From Mycobacterium sp. E787 (lineage in GTDB: Bacteria > Actinomycetota > Actinomycetes > Mycobacteriales > Mycobacteriaceae): DNA of 64,000 nt. The translations under genes and the position numbers were made by a program. Below are positions 43,061 to 51,656 of the stretch, in pieces (the stretch's first letter is position 1; each line of letters begins with the position of its first letter). The notes below the pieces were generated by a model. It was not told the origin of the DNA and made no database searches. It saw only the letters and a list, made by a program, of their open reading frames with translations. The DNA is taken from contig NZ_LZKL01000016.1 in the NCBI RefSeq assembly GCF_001668725.1, forward strand, positions 124,001-188,000. The letters run 5' to 3'.

Positions 43061-44176
43061 ATGCGCGTTGTACAGGTCGCCAACTTTTACGGCCCCCGCT
43101 CCGGCGGCCTGCGCACCGCGGTGGACCGGCTCGGCGCGGAATACTGCGCCACCGGGCACGAGGTGTTCCTGATCGTCCCCGGCCGAAGTCCCGAACGCAC
43201 GCAACTGCCCACGGGCGTGGTGCGAATCACGATGCCCGCCCGGTTGATTCCGTTCACCGGCGGCTACCGCGCCGTCATGCCGGGGCCCGTCAAGGCGCTC
43301 TTGAAAGCGCTGCGGCCCGACGCGCTGGAGGTTTCCGACCGGCTCACGCTGCGGTCCCTGGGGCCCTGGGGCCGCGACTACGGCGCCAAGACGGTGATGA
43401 TCTCCCACGAACGGCTGGATCGCCTTGTGGGACAGATACTTCCGCGGCGCAGCGCGGAGAGGTTCGCGGACTTCGCCAATCGGCGCACGGCCGCCAACTA
43501 CGACACCGTGGTGTGCACGACGGCGTTCGCGCGCGAGGAGTTCGACCGCATCGGCGCGACGAACACCGTCACCGTCCCGTTGGGCGTGGATCTGCAGACC
43601 TTTCACCCGCGCCGGCACTCGTACCTGGTGCGCCGGCGCTGGGCCGCCCCGCAGCAGATCCTCTTGGTGCACTGCGGCCGGCTCTCGGTGGAAAAGCGCG
43701 TCGACCGCAGCATCGACGCGCTCGGCGCGCTGTGCCACGCCGGTGTCGACGCCCGGCTGGTGGTCGTCGGCGAGGGTCCGCTGCGGGCCCGGCTGGAAAG
43801 GCAGGCCTCCCGGCTGCCCATCGACTTCACCGGGTTCATCAACGACCGGCACACCGTCGCGGGCCTGCTGGCCACCGCCGACGTGACACTGGCGCCGGGG
43901 CCGCACGAGACCTTCGGGCTGGCGGCGCTCGAATCGCTGGCCTGCGGGACGCCCGCGGTGGTGTCGCGCACGTCGGCGCTCACCGAGATCGTCACGCCGG
44001 ACAGCGGCGCCCTGGCCGACAACGACCCGTTCGCCATCGCGTGGGCGGTCGGCGCGATCGTCGGCCGGCCCGAACACCACCGCCGCAGCTCCGCCCGGCG
44101 CCGCGCGGAGAACTTCACCTGGGAGCGGGCCGCCGCCGGCATGCTGGCGTCGCTGGACACGAAGCAAACCGCCTAG
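43061..44176 (+). CDS. mgtA: MgtA-like GDP-mannose alpha-mannosyltransferase
   Basis: The 371-residue GT-B enzyme begins MRVVQVANFYGPRSGGLRTAVDRLG with the acceptor-side Gly-rich loop, and has EKRVDRSIDALGAL and the E-x7-E motif HETFGLAALESLACG in the donor domain. It is close to mycobacterial MgtA, which adds mannose from GDP-mannose to glucuronosyl diacylglycerol in the lipid-mannan branch of the envelope. I recognise the family from the whole chain. ATG 43061 follows a region without an obvious ribosome site. Neighbours differ from those in M. tuberculosis, so the gene may have moved. Confidence 0.8.
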   Translation: MRVVQVANFYGPRSGGLRTAVDRLGAEYCATGHEVFLIVPGRSPERTQLPTGVVRITMPARLIPFTGGYRAVMPGPVKALLKALRPDALEVSDRLTLRSLGPWGRDYGAKTVMISHERLDRLVGQILPRRSAERFADFANRRTAANYDTVVCTTAFAREEFDRIGATNTVTVPLGVDLQTFHPRRHSYLVRRRWAAPQQILLVHCGRLSVEKRVDRSIDALGALCHAGVDARLVVVGEGPLRARLERQASRLPIDFTGFINDRHTVAGLLATADVTLAPGPHETFGLAALESLACGTPAVVSRTSALTEIVTPDSGALADNDPFAIAWAVGAIVGRPEHHRRSSARRRAENFTWERAAAGMLASLDTKQTA

Positions 44177-44189
44177 CACTCAGGCGAAC

Positions 44190-45029
44190 TCAGAACCCGT
44201 AGCAGACGACGACGGTACCGATAAGCCGTGACCAGTACACGCTGGCGGCCGCCATGCGGGCCGTCGCGCGCATCGTGCACGGAAGCCCCGCGACCTCAGG
44301 TGCCCGCGTGAGGAAGATCTCGTCGACGAGAGTGAGTCCATCGACCCAGCGCTCGGGTTGTCGTGGGTCATTGAAACCAGGATTGACGACGTCGCCCGCG
44401 ATGACGGACATGCCCGGAGCGTGCTTCACCGCCCAAATGGCATAGCGGGTATATAGATTGAACGCCACCTCCCCGCTCGGGAAGTGACCGACGAGCCGGT
44501 CCAGCAGCGAAACGAATCCGTCCTGCGTGAGGAAGGCGATCAGGCCGTCGCCGACGATCACGGCAGGCCGCGAATTGGGGACGTCGTCGAGCCAGTGCGG
44601 GTCGGTAAGGTCCGCGCCGATGCTGTGGGCGTTCGCGTGTTGGGGAACGACGCGAGAGCGCAGCGCAATGACCTCGGGGAAATCGATGTCGTACCACGCC
44701 ACGGTGGGCGGCGGGTCAATGCGAAAGATCCGGGTGTCCAGGCCGGCGCCTAGATCCAGCACCACCGCGTCCGGATGGTCGGAGATGAAACGACGCACCA
44801 GATCGTCAAGTGTTTTGGCCCGCACCGAGATGTCAAAGACCCGCGATCGGGGGTCGAGGAATTTGGTTGTGAGCGCGGGAAACCGGGCAAGGTCGTAGCC
44901 GACCTTGGTGAGGATCTCGTCGGCCATGGTGTCGCCGAGGAACGGGCGCGGTAAGCGGCTGTCGAGGGCCCTACCGCCCAACGTGAGAAACAGACTCTCC
45001 TGCGCGGGCTTGAAGTCCGGAAGTCTCAT
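44190..45029 (-). CDS. LCM-family SAM-dependent methyltransferase
   Basis: The 279-residue protein has the leucine-carboxyl methyltransferase-like plan: VVLDLGAGLDTRIFRID for SAM, WYDIDFPEVIALRSRVVP and a PAVIVGDGLIAFLTQDGF active-site segment. These are plentiful in mycobacteria and methylate unknown O or carboxyl acceptors. Its start overlaps the TetR stop (ATGA at 45026-45029), so they are co-translated. Tandem TetR operators lie upstream of the first gene of the operon, suggesting induction by a small molecule. Substrate unknown. Confidence 0.88.
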   Translation of the reverse strand: MRLPDFKPAQESLFLTLGGRALDSRLPRPFLGDTMADEILTKVGYDLARFPALTTKFLDPRSRVFDISVRAKTLDDLVRRFISDHPDAVVLDLGAGLDTRIFRIDPPPTVAWYDIDFPEVIALRSRVVPQHANAHSIGADLTDPHWLDDVPNSRPAVIVGDGLIAFLTQDGFVSLLDRLVGHFPSGEVAFNLYTRYAIWAVKHAPGMSVIAGDVVNPGFNDPRQPERWVDGLTLVDEIFLTRAPEVAGLPCTMRATARMAAASVYWSRLIGTVVVCYGF

Positions 45030-45745
45030 GGCTTGTCTTCCTCCCAGATTCGCGGCAGCGCCGCGACCAACGCCTCGACCTGCGCGCGCGTGAGTGCCGT
45101 GACGCTCCCGTCCGGCAGGCCGAGGACACGGTCGATGGCGAGCCCGTGCAGCCTGAATCGCGCTGTCAGGCGGTCGATTGCCGCCTCGCGCGCGGACTCG
45201 TCGCCGGCCTGTAACACCTCGATGACGTTCGAGTTCGTGCGTGCCGCGAGGCCGTAGATCATGTCGGCGACACCCTCGGGGTCAAACGTGTCGAAGACGC
45301 CTTCGGCAACGCCCTCGGATATCAGCCGCGTCAGCAACGGAAGGACCATCGCTTGCTCGACCGCGAGGATTCGCGCGTAGAGATGCGCATTGTCCGAGCG
45401 CAGCAGGGACACCATCGCCGCCAACTGCTCCGGTCCGCCCACTTTCAGGTTCGCGTCAAAACCGGCCCGCAGGCTCGCGTTGAGCCGGGCCAGCGCGTCG
45501 CCCTGGCAGGCGGCGACGGCGTCCTCCACGGCGGCGAACGCCTCGCTCGCGCTCCGCTCGGCCAACGCGGTGATCAGGGCCTCTTTGGACGGAAACCAGT
45601 GGTAGAACGCGCCTTTCGACACGCCCGCGTCGGCGATGAGGTCGTTGAGGCTGACGTTGTCGTAACCGTCGCGCACGAACAACGAGGCCGCCCGGTCGAG
45701 CAGCTCCGCTCGCCGGATGTCGGGATGCTTAACTACCCGCGGCAT
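45026..45745 (-). CDS. TetR-family regulator of methyltransferase operon
   Basis: The 239-residue protein has the TetR HTH (RAELLDRAASLFVRDGYDNVSLNDLIADAGVSKGAFYHWFPSKE segment) within the first 55 residues and a long helical ligand domain. It overlaps the membrane-protein gene upstream by 17 bases and the methyltransferase downstream by four. The two tandem palindromes at 46214-46250, just ahead of the operon, are its likely binding sites, which would make the operon self-regulated. ATG 45745. Confidence 0.9.
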   Translation of the reverse strand: MPRVVKHPDIRRAELLDRAASLFVRDGYDNVSLNDLIADAGVSKGAFYHWFPSKEALITALAERSASEAFAAVEDAVAACQGDALARLNASLRAGFDANLKVGGPEQLAAMVSLLRSDNAHLYARILAVEQAMVLPLLTRLISEGVAEGVFDTFDPEGVADMIYGLAARTNSNVIEVLQAGDESAREAAIDRLTARFRLHGLAIDRVLGLPDGSVTALTRAQVEALVAALPRIWEEDKP

Positions 45746-46181
45746 GCGGGCGATCGTCGGTCGGACGTTCCGGCTTCCAGCCGACGTAGGTCAGGTAAAG
45801 GCCGGCCGAGGCCAGGCAGGCGAACAGCACCCAGATCACCGCCGACGCGCCCGAGCTGTAGATGGCGTTGCCGGCCGCGTCGTATGCCCGCGGAACGGTC
45901 AGCAGGAGCAGGCCGCGGACCAGAAAAAACCAGCCGATCACCGAGACGATGATCGCCGGAGGGCTGCGCCAATACTGGTGAAACGCGATGATGAAAAGGC
46001 CGCCTGCCAAAAGAATGGCACCATACAGCCACGACCACATCGGGTTGGCCTTGAATTCGCTGAACAGTTCCGCCATGTACTGCCCGCGCACCGCCACCGT
46101 GGTCGGGACGATGGTGAGGAACGGCCCCATCACCCGGGCGAACATGCGGGTGCGGATTTGGGATTGCGCAGGTGCGCTCAT
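45729..46181 (-). CDS. Four-helix integral membrane protein
   Basis: The 150-residue protein has about four membrane helices (FARVMGPFLTIVPTTVAV; WLYGAILLAGGLFIIAFHQYW; IIVSVIGWFFLVRGLLLLTV; VIWVLFACLASAGLYLTYVGW) and short loops. No family with a known role comes to mind. It heads the operon with TetR and the methyltransferase; ATG 46181 has GGAGGT upstream. The arrangement suggests a transporter or lipid-linked partner for the methyltransferase product, which is inference. The gene overlaps tetR by 17 bases. Confidence 0.8.
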   Translation of the reverse strand: MSAPAQSQIRTRMFARVMGPFLTIVPTTVAVRGQYMAELFSEFKANPMWSWLYGAILLAGGLFIIAFHQYWRSPPAIIVSVIGWFFLVRGLLLLTVPRAYDAAGNAIYSSGASAVIWVLFACLASAGLYLTYVGWKPERPTDDRPHAAGS

Positions 46182-46213
46182 TGCTCTACCTCCGTGGTCG
46201 CCCACGAAGTATA

Positions 46214-46250
46214 ACCGACCGGCGGTCGGTATAACAGACCACCGGTCGGT
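46214..46250. promoter_or_regulatory. Tandem TetR operators
   Basis: First copy: ACCGACC (46214-46220), GGC, GGTCGGT (46224-46230), a perfect 7-bp inverted repeat. Second copy: ACAGACC (46234-46240), ACC, GGTCGGT (46244-46250), with one mismatch. They are 20 bases apart and lie between the operon's first start (46181) and the DUF732 gene end (46264). The spacing of two helical turns suggests cooperative binding by TetR dimers. Confidence 0.85.
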
Positions 46251-46263
46251 AGAAGCCTGGGCG

Positions 46264-46593
46264 CTACCCGCCGCTGGGCTTGGTGGGGCTGTGCTTGCCC
46301 GGGCAGTAATCCGCGGTGGCGGCGCCGATGAACGTCTCGGCTTGCGCCTGGGTCAGCTTGTGCGAACCCGTCAGCTGGTCGATCTCGTCCTTCTGCGTGT
46401 AGCCGGCTTCGAGGTCCTGGCACATCACGCGCGCCATGTTGACCGCCTGGGCGGGCGAACCGAGGTTGATGCCGTGCGATGACAGGTAGTCGGCGAAATC
46501 CTGGTCCGTCTGGTCGGCGTGCGCGACGGCCGCCGGCACCCACATGACAGCCAGCAGAGCGCCGAAGGCGCACGCGGAAAGTTTCTTTTTCAT
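46264..46593 (-). CDS. DUF732 secreted protein
   Basis: The 109-residue protein has a signal peptide (KKKLSACAFGALLAVMWVPAAVAHA, cut after AHA) and a mature domain of DUF732 type: DQDFADYLSSHGINLG, QAVNMARVMCQDLEAGYTQKD and a final ADYCPGK, with two Cys that may form a disulfide. DUF732 proteins are small secreted or surface proteins of mycobacteria with no settled role. ATG 46593 follows TGGGGAA. It stands alone upstream of the TetR operon and is transcribed in the same direction. Confidence 0.88.
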   Translation of the reverse strand: MKKKLSACAFGALLAVMWVPAAVAHADQTDQDFADYLSSHGINLGSPAQAVNMARVMCQDLEAGYTQKDEIDQLTGSHKLTQAQAETFIGAATADYCPGKHSPTKPSGG

Positions 46594-46850
46594 TTCCCCA
46601 TCACTTTCGAAGCTTCGACGCTCAATGTAGCGAATCGTCGCGCGCGAGCGGTCGGCGGTCAATAGCCCGACGGCGCTACCACCACGCGCAAGCCAAAGTT
46701 CAATCCGCCGTTCAGTTTTAGTTCTGAGCGAGTTTAATTCCGAGCGTGCGGCCGCCCCGGTTTGCCAAACAAGAGTTCACCTCGAGTTCCGATAGCGTTC
46801 ACCTCGCGAAGGGTGGCTAGGCTCGCGGTGAACGCGAGGAGGTGGAGCCC

Positions 46851-47699
46851 GTGCCGGCGCGCGACGAGGTGCTGATCACGGCGGCCGAGCTGGCCCGCCT
46901 GATAGAGGCCGGCGACCCGCCGGCGATACTCGACGTGCGTTGGCGGCTCGACGATCCCGACGGCCGTGCGGCCTACCTGCAGGGCCACCTGCCTGGCGCG
47001 GTCTATGTGTCGCTGGAAGACCAACTCAGCGACCACAGCGTCGAAGGGCGCGGGCGGCACCCGCTGCCGTCCGGGCGCGACGTGGAGGCCGCCGCGCGCC
47101 AATGGGGCATCCAGCAGGACGGTTTGGTCGTGGTGTACGACGACTGGAATCGCGCGGGATCCGCCCGGGCCTGGTGGGTGCTGACCGCGGCCGGCATTCC
47201 GAACGTGCGCATCCTGGACGGCGGCCTGTCGGCGTGGCGCTCGGCCGGACGGGGCCTGGAGACGGGCCCGGTCCACCCGGCGCCCGGGAATGTGACTGCC
47301 CCGCACGGGGATCTGTATGCCGGTGGTCGGCCGACGCTGACGGCGGAGCAGACCGGCGACGTGACGCTGCTCGACGCGCGCGCACCCGAACGCTTCCGCG
47401 GCGACGTCGAGCCGCTGGACCCCGTCGCCGGTCACATCCCGGGCGCCACGAACCTACCGAGCGGCGCCGTTTTGTCGGAGGACGGAACGTTCGTCGGCGA
47501 GCACGCCCTCGGCCAATTGCTCTCCGACCGAGGCATCGACGCAGACGGCCGGGTGGGCGTCTATTGCGGCTCGGGCGTCACGGCGGCCGTCACGATCGCT
47601 GCGCTCGCCGCGACGGGCCGAGCGGCCGCGCTGTACCCGGGGTCGTGGTCGGAGTGGTGTTCGGATCCGACCCGACCGGTGGGTCAGGGCCCCGAATAG
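46851..47699 (+). CDS. sseB: Rhodanese-type sulfurtransferase
   Basis: The 282-residue protein has two rhodanese domains. The first is regulatory (ILDVRWRLDDPDG, LPGAVYVSLED); the second has the active-site loop VYCGSGVTA with the persulfide-carrying Cys. This is the thiosulfate/3-mercaptopyruvate sulfurtransferase plan of SseB/ThtA. GTG 46851 is supported by AGGAGG eight bases upstream; an earlier GTG at 46842 overlaps that site. Position after the lipM and antiporter homologues matches Rv2291. It moves sulfur between thiols, cyanide or mercaptopyruvate. Confidence 0.9.
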   Translation: MPARDEVLITAAELARLIEAGDPPAILDVRWRLDDPDGRAAYLQGHLPGAVYVSLEDQLSDHSVEGRGRHPLPSGRDVEAAARQWGIQQDGLVVVYDDWNRAGSARAWWVLTAAGIPNVRILDGGLSAWRSAGRGLETGPVHPAPGNVTAPHGDLYAGGRPTLTAEQTGDVTLLDARAPERFRGDVEPLDPVAGHIPGATNLPSGAVLSEDGTFVGEHALGQLLSDRGIDADGRVGVYCGSGVTAAVTIAALAATGRAAALYPGSWSEWCSDPTRPVGQGPE

Positions 47700-47718
47700 G
47701 CCGCGGCCCCAGGCCAAT

Positions 47719-48642
47719 TCAGCTGTCCGCCCAGCTCCGCAGAAAGGCCGCCGCCACGCGGGCGGCGTTCTCCGCCGCGATCTGCTTGTAGAAAAAGAAC
47801 TCGAACGGGAAGCCCGGCAGGCGCAGCGGGTCGCCGGCGCCATCCGAGATGCCGCGGATGCCGAGGAATGGGACCCCGTGGGCGTCGGCGACCGCCTGCG
47901 CCGCGGCCGTCTCCATGTCGGTCGCGTCAAACGCCGGGTTCGCGATCGGCGTGATGTTCAGGTTGCTGATCAGAGCCCTCCGCAGCCAGGGCCCGACCGC
48001 CCGAAAGAAGTTGCCGGTGTAGAACAATGAGCGATCCGGGGCCCTGCGGGGTTGACATCCGAACACGCCGCCGCCGTTCGGGATGCACGGGAACGCCTGG
48101 CCGCTGTTGTTGTCGGAGCTGGACCCGTCGCCACCCACCACCAGCCGCGGCCGGCGCTTCAGGTCGATCAGCGTGACGCGGGGGGCTTTCTGGCGCAGGT
48201 GGTTAACGCTCTCCAGGTCGACGCTCAGCCCCCGCACCGCGGCCAGCATGCCCGGGTCGACCGGGTGAAACGTTGCGCCACCGTCCCCCGACCAGCGGCC
48301 CGGTACGGCGACGTCGCCGATGCTGACGCGCGCGCCGCCGCCGGCGACGCCGGAGAACAGCACCGCGCCAATGGAGATCGACGACGCGTGGGTGAAGCGA
48401 GCGAGGGCGGTTTGGGCGGTCTCGGTCGCGTTGACCAAGCCGATCCCGGTCATCGCCACGATCACCTTCTTGCCGCCGATCGTGCCGAGGTAAAAGTGCC
48501 GACGGTCAAACCGCACCACCGGGTGGCGGTCCAAAACGGTGCGGGAAAGCACCGCGTCAGCTTCGGCCGGGAATGCCGACAAGACCAGGGTGCGTCGTTC
48601 CGCCGGTTCTTCGTCGGTCACAAATGCTTGATTTTGGCGCAT
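47719..48642 (-). CDS. Nucleoside phosphorylase/nucleosidase-like protein
   Basis: The 307-residue protein resembles the MTA/SAH nucleosidase and PNP superfamily: [16 protein letters not shown] at the N-terminus, [22 protein letters not shown] as the base-binding loop, and [28 protein letters not shown] with the ribose-binding Glu. A middle insert has two Cys ([11 protein letters not shown]). It is convergent with sseB, 19 bases between stops. ATG 48642 is chosen over a TTG seven codons upstream. The substrate could be a nucleoside of any kind. It may correspond to Rv2293c by position. Confidence 0.75.
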   Translation of the reverse strand: MRQNQAFVTDEEPAERRTLVLSAFPAEADAVLSRTVLDRHPVVRFDRRHFYLGTIGGKKVIVAMTGIGLVNATETAQTALARFTHASSISIGAVLFSGVAGGGARVSIGDVAVPGRWSGDGGATFHPVDPGMLAAVRGLSVDLESVNHLRQKAPRVTLIDLKRRPRLVVGGDGSSSDNNSGQAFPCIPNGGGVFGCQPRRAPDRSLFYTGNFFRAVGPWLRRALISNLNITPIANPAFDATDMETAAAQAVADAHGVPFLGIRGISDGAGDPLRLPGFPFEFFFYKQIAAENAARVAAAFLRSWADS

Positions 48643-48719
48643 CGGACGCCGCCGAATATCCAATACGGTTCTTTTTGTTCAGCGCTTTCGTGCCCGTTAT
48701 TCGCGCTAGTCTCAGCGAC

Positions 48720-49526
48720 GTGCTCGAAGTGATCGAAAAAGGGCCCGCGGGTGATTCCGGGAAAACGCCGCTGGTCTTCGTCCACGGCGCTTGGCACGGC
48801 GCCTGGTGCTGGGACGAGCATTTCCTGGATTTTTTCGCCGCGAAAGGCCACCGATCGCTGGCGGTGAGCCTGCGCGGGCATGGCAAGAGCCCGGCGCCAG
48901 GCAGCATGCGGTTGTGCTCGATGGCCGACTTCGTCGACGACGTCGCCTCCGTCGCTGACGGCCTGCCCCGGCGGCCCGTGGTGATCGGGCATTCGATGGG
49001 CGGTTTCGTGGTACAGAAGTACCTGGAGTCGCACGGCGCGCCGGCCGCGGTGTTGCTCGCCTCGGTACCTCCGAGCGGCATCGCCGGATTCTTTCTGCAC
49101 CGGTTCCAGCGGCACCCCTGGTTGACCGCGCGGAGCCTGGCCATGGGTAAGTCATTGCGCAGCGTTGGCGGCACGCCGGAATTGACGCGTGAGACGTTCC
49201 TGTCCGCGGCGATTCCGCCCGCCGACGTGGCGCGCTACACCGGGCTGCTCGACGAGGAATACGTGTCGAAATTCGTCCTCGACATGCTGTTGCTCGACCT
49301 GCCCAAGCCCCACCTCGTCACCGCGCCGGTGCTGGTCCTGGGCGCCGGCGACGACATCGTCTTCACCAAGCGCGAGGTCCGCGCGACCGCGTTCGCCTAC
49401 CGCACCGAGGCGGAATTCTCCCCGGGAATGGCCCACGACATGATGCTCGAACCCGGGTGGGCCGCCGTGGCCGCAAGGATCCACGAGTGGATCGAAACCT
49501 GCTGTCCCACAACGTTGCCGCGATGA
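48720..49526 (+). CDS. Alpha/beta-hydrolase, first gene of overlapping operon
   Basis: The 268-residue hydrolase has HGAWHGAWCW (oxyanion), GHSMGGFVVQKY with the nucleophile Ser, GAGDDIVF with the Asp and MAHDMML with the His. It resembles small esterase/lactonase-type enzymes such as RutD-like and salicylate-esterase-like proteins. GTG 48720 is chosen as the start; an in-frame extension upstream covers a likely promoter and is not used. The stop overlaps the SDR start (ATGA at 49523). The operon continues for five genes, each overlapping the next. Confidence 0.85.
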   Translation: MLEVIEKGPAGDSGKTPLVFVHGAWHGAWCWDEHFLDFFAAKGHRSLAVSLRGHGKSPAPGSMRLCSMADFVDDVASVADGLPRRPVVIGHSMGGFVVQKYLESHGAPAAVLLASVPPSGIAGFFLHRFQRHPWLTARSLAMGKSLRSVGGTPELTRETFLSAAIPPADVARYTGLLDEEYVSKFVLDMLLLDLPKPHLVTAPVLVLGAGDDIVFTKREVRATAFAYRTEAEFSPGMAHDMMLEPGWAAVAARIHEWIETCCPTTLPR

Positions 49527-50305
49527 CCGGCCGGCTCGACGGCAAGGCCGCGATCATCACCGGGGCGAGCACCGGGCTGGGCCCGGTGATGGGCTCGCTG
49601 TTCGTCGCCGAGGGCGCCCGGGTGCTGCTGGCCGCGCGGCGCGAAGAGCTGGTCCGCGATGCGGCTGCGGCGGCCGGCCCCGGAGCCATCGCGATGCGCG
49701 CGGACGTGACCGACGAGGGTGACGTCGCGGCGATGGTCGCAAGGGCCGTCGACGAGTTCGGCCACGTCGACATCCTGTGCAACAACGCCGCCGCGCCCGG
49801 ACAGGACCGCTGGATCTGGGAACAGACGCTGGACAACTGGAACGCCACCTTCGCCATCGACGTCACCGCGGCCATGCTGTGCACCCGCGAAGTGCTCAAC
49901 CAGTCGATGCTGCAACGCCGCCGCGGGGTCATCCTCAACTTCTCCTCGACCGCCGGGTACTCCGGCATCGTCCGCAAGACCCACTACGTCACCGCCAAGG
50001 CGTCGCTGCGGGCGTTCACCAAAGCGGTTGCGCTCGAGGTCGGCCAGTACGGAATCCGGTGCAATTGCATCGTGCCCGGCGCCATCGACACCGAGCTGTT
50101 TCGCAATTGGGTGCAACGCACCGCCGACGAGCAGGGCGTCGACTTCGCGACCGTGCGCGCCAGATCGGTCAAAGGCGTGCCGTTGCAGGACATTTCGACG
50201 CCCGAAGACGTTGCCAACCTGGCGTTGTTCCTGGCCGGCGACGAGAGCCGCACCATCACCGGGCAATCGATACCCGTGGATGCCGGCGGGTACATGCAGG
50301 GATGA
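49523..50305 (+). CDS. Short-chain dehydrogenase/reductase
   Basis: The 260-residue classical SDR has TGASTGLG (residues 13-20), the NNAA element in LCNNAAAPG, an active-site Ser in NFSSTAGYSG and the catalytic YVTAKAS Tyr-Lys pair, with VPGAIDTELF and the typical GQSIPVDAGG end. ATG 49523 overlaps the previous stop and its own stop overlaps the next start at 50302. It oxidises or reduces an alcohol/ketone in the same pathway as its neighbours. The cofactor preference from the second strand (LLAARR) suggests NADP. Confidence 0.9.
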   Translation: MTGRLDGKAAIITGASTGLGPVMGSLFVAEGARVLLAARREELVRDAAAAAGPGAIAMRADVTDEGDVAAMVARAVDEFGHVDILCNNAAAPGQDRWIWEQTLDNWNATFAIDVTAAMLCTREVLNQSMLQRRRGVILNFSSTAGYSGIVRKTHYVTAKASLRAFTKAVALEVGQYGIRCNCIVPGAIDTELFRNWVQRTADEQGVDFATVRARSVKGVPLQDISTPEDVANLALFLAGDESRTITGQSIPVDAGGYMQG

Positions 50306-51189
50306 GCACCGGCACGCCGAAACTATCGGTCGCCACGCCCGTGGTGACGATGTTCCCGCGCGCCAGCGCCGAGTGGGAGAAACAGGCCTCCATCGAGGAT
50401 CTGGCCCAGATCGCCGAGGCCGCGGACCGCCTCGGCTACTACCACCTGACCTGCAGCGAGCACATCGCGCTGCCCGCCGCCGAACAACACCGCCGCGGCG
50501 CCCGCTACTGGGATCCGCTGGCCACCTTCGGCTTCCTCGCGGCGCGCACGCGACGGATCCGGTTGGCCACCAACGTGCTGGTGCTCGGGTATCACCATCC
50601 GCTCGAGATCGCCAAGCGCTACGGCACCCTCGACAAGGTCAGCAACGGCAGGCTCATCCTCGGCGTCGGCGTCGGCAGCCTCAAAGAGGAGTTCGAGCTC
50701 CTCGGCGCCCCCTTCGACGACCGCGGAGCGCGCGGCGACGACGCGCTGCGGGCGCTGCGCGCCTCGCTGTCGGTTCCCGAACCCTCCTACCACGGTGAGT
50801 TCTATTCCTTCGGCGGCATGGTCGTCGACCCGTGCGCCGTCCAGGAACGGGTTCCGATCTGGATCGGCGGGCGCACGCTGCGATCGCTGCGCCGCGCCGC
50901 CACCCTGGCCGCCGACGGCTGGGCCCCCTTCGCGGTGAGCCTGCAGCAGGCCCGAGAGTGGTTGCGCCGCTTCGAGCTTGGACCGGGCTTCGAGGTCGTG
51001 TTGCCGCCGCCGGCGCCCCTGAATCCGATCAACGAGCCGGAACGAACCCGCGACACGATCGCCGAGGTCGCGGCGCACGGCGCCACCATCGTCAGCGCGA
51101 TTTTCACCCACACTTCGCTGCAGCATTACCTGGAGAATCTGCATGCGCTGGCCGAGTTGCACCCGTCCGCTTTGAGAGGGCTCCCATGA
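50302..51189 (+). CDS. LLM-class F420-dependent oxidoreductase
   Basis: The 295-residue TIM-barrel protein has IEDLAQIAEAADRLGYYHLTCSEHIALP, RIRLATNVLVLGYHHPLEIAKRYGTLDKVSNGRL and IGVGVGS-like loops that bind F420 or FMN. Members reduce or oxidise a range of alcohols and enones in mycobacteria. Starts by ATGA overlap after the SDR and overlaps the lipoprotein start at 51186 in the same way. The partner operon suggests a degradation or modification route for one compound, but no substrate is evident. Confidence 0.9.
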   Translation: MSTGTPKLSVATPVVTMFPRASAEWEKQASIEDLAQIAEAADRLGYYHLTCSEHIALPAAEQHRRGARYWDPLATFGFLAARTRRIRLATNVLVLGYHHPLEIAKRYGTLDKVSNGRLILGVGVGSLKEEFELLGAPFDDRGARGDDALRALRASLSVPEPSYHGEFYSFGGMVVDPCAVQERVPIWIGGRTLRSLRRAATLAADGWAPFAVSLQQAREWLRRFELGPGFEVVLPPPAPLNPINEPERTRDTIAEVAAHGATIVSAIFTHTSLQHYLENLHALAELHPSALRGLP

Positions 51190-51656
51190 CATCTGCGATC
51201 CGGTTACTCGTCATCGTCGCGACGGGTTGCCTCGCGGCGTGCGCGTCGCCACCACAGGCGTCTGCGCCCAGCGCGACGAAGCCACCGCCGGCGACCGTTG
51301 CGCCCGTCACCGCCACCACGACCACGCCAACCTGCGTCGGGCTGTCGATATGCCCGCCGCCCCCGCCGGACGCTGAAGGCAATCCGGGGTGTTACTACTC
51401 CGACGGCTGGCGCGATGCGCCGGGCGGCGGGATCGAGGTGTGGTACTTCCATGAGCCGCAGAACATTTCGAAGCCGGACAAGGTCACGGCCGTGGTGCGC
51501 AAAAAGGACGGCACCGACGAGTCGCAGGACGCCAACATCGACGCGGGCCAACAGGTGCACCGCTTCGAGTTCGCGGCCATCGACAAGTCCGCGGTTCAAG
51601 AGGTGTTGCTGACCACGAGCGGCGGCCGCTGCTACGTGGCCGGGCCAGGTGCGTGA
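51186..51656 (+). CDS. Small secreted lipoprotein, unknown
   Basis: The 156-residue protein has a signal with lipobox: IRLLVIVATGCLAACAS, the second Cys in a LAAC context being the likely lipidated one. The mature part starts with a Pro/Thr/Ala-rich linker and continues as a small domain with CYYSDGWRDAPGGGIEVWYFHEPQN and further strands. Four Cys in the mature domain may form disulfides. It overlaps the LLM stop by four bases and its own stop overlaps the next ATG by one. Family unknown. It would sit on the outer membrane leaflet of the cell. Confidence 0.75.
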   Translation: MTSAIRLLVIVATGCLAACASPPQASAPSATKPPPATVAPVTATTTTPTCVGLSICPPPPPDAEGNPGCYYSDGWRDAPGGGIEVWYFHEPQNISKPDKVTAVVRKKDGTDESQDANIDAGQQVHRFEFAAIDKSAVQEVLLTTSGGRCYVAGPGA

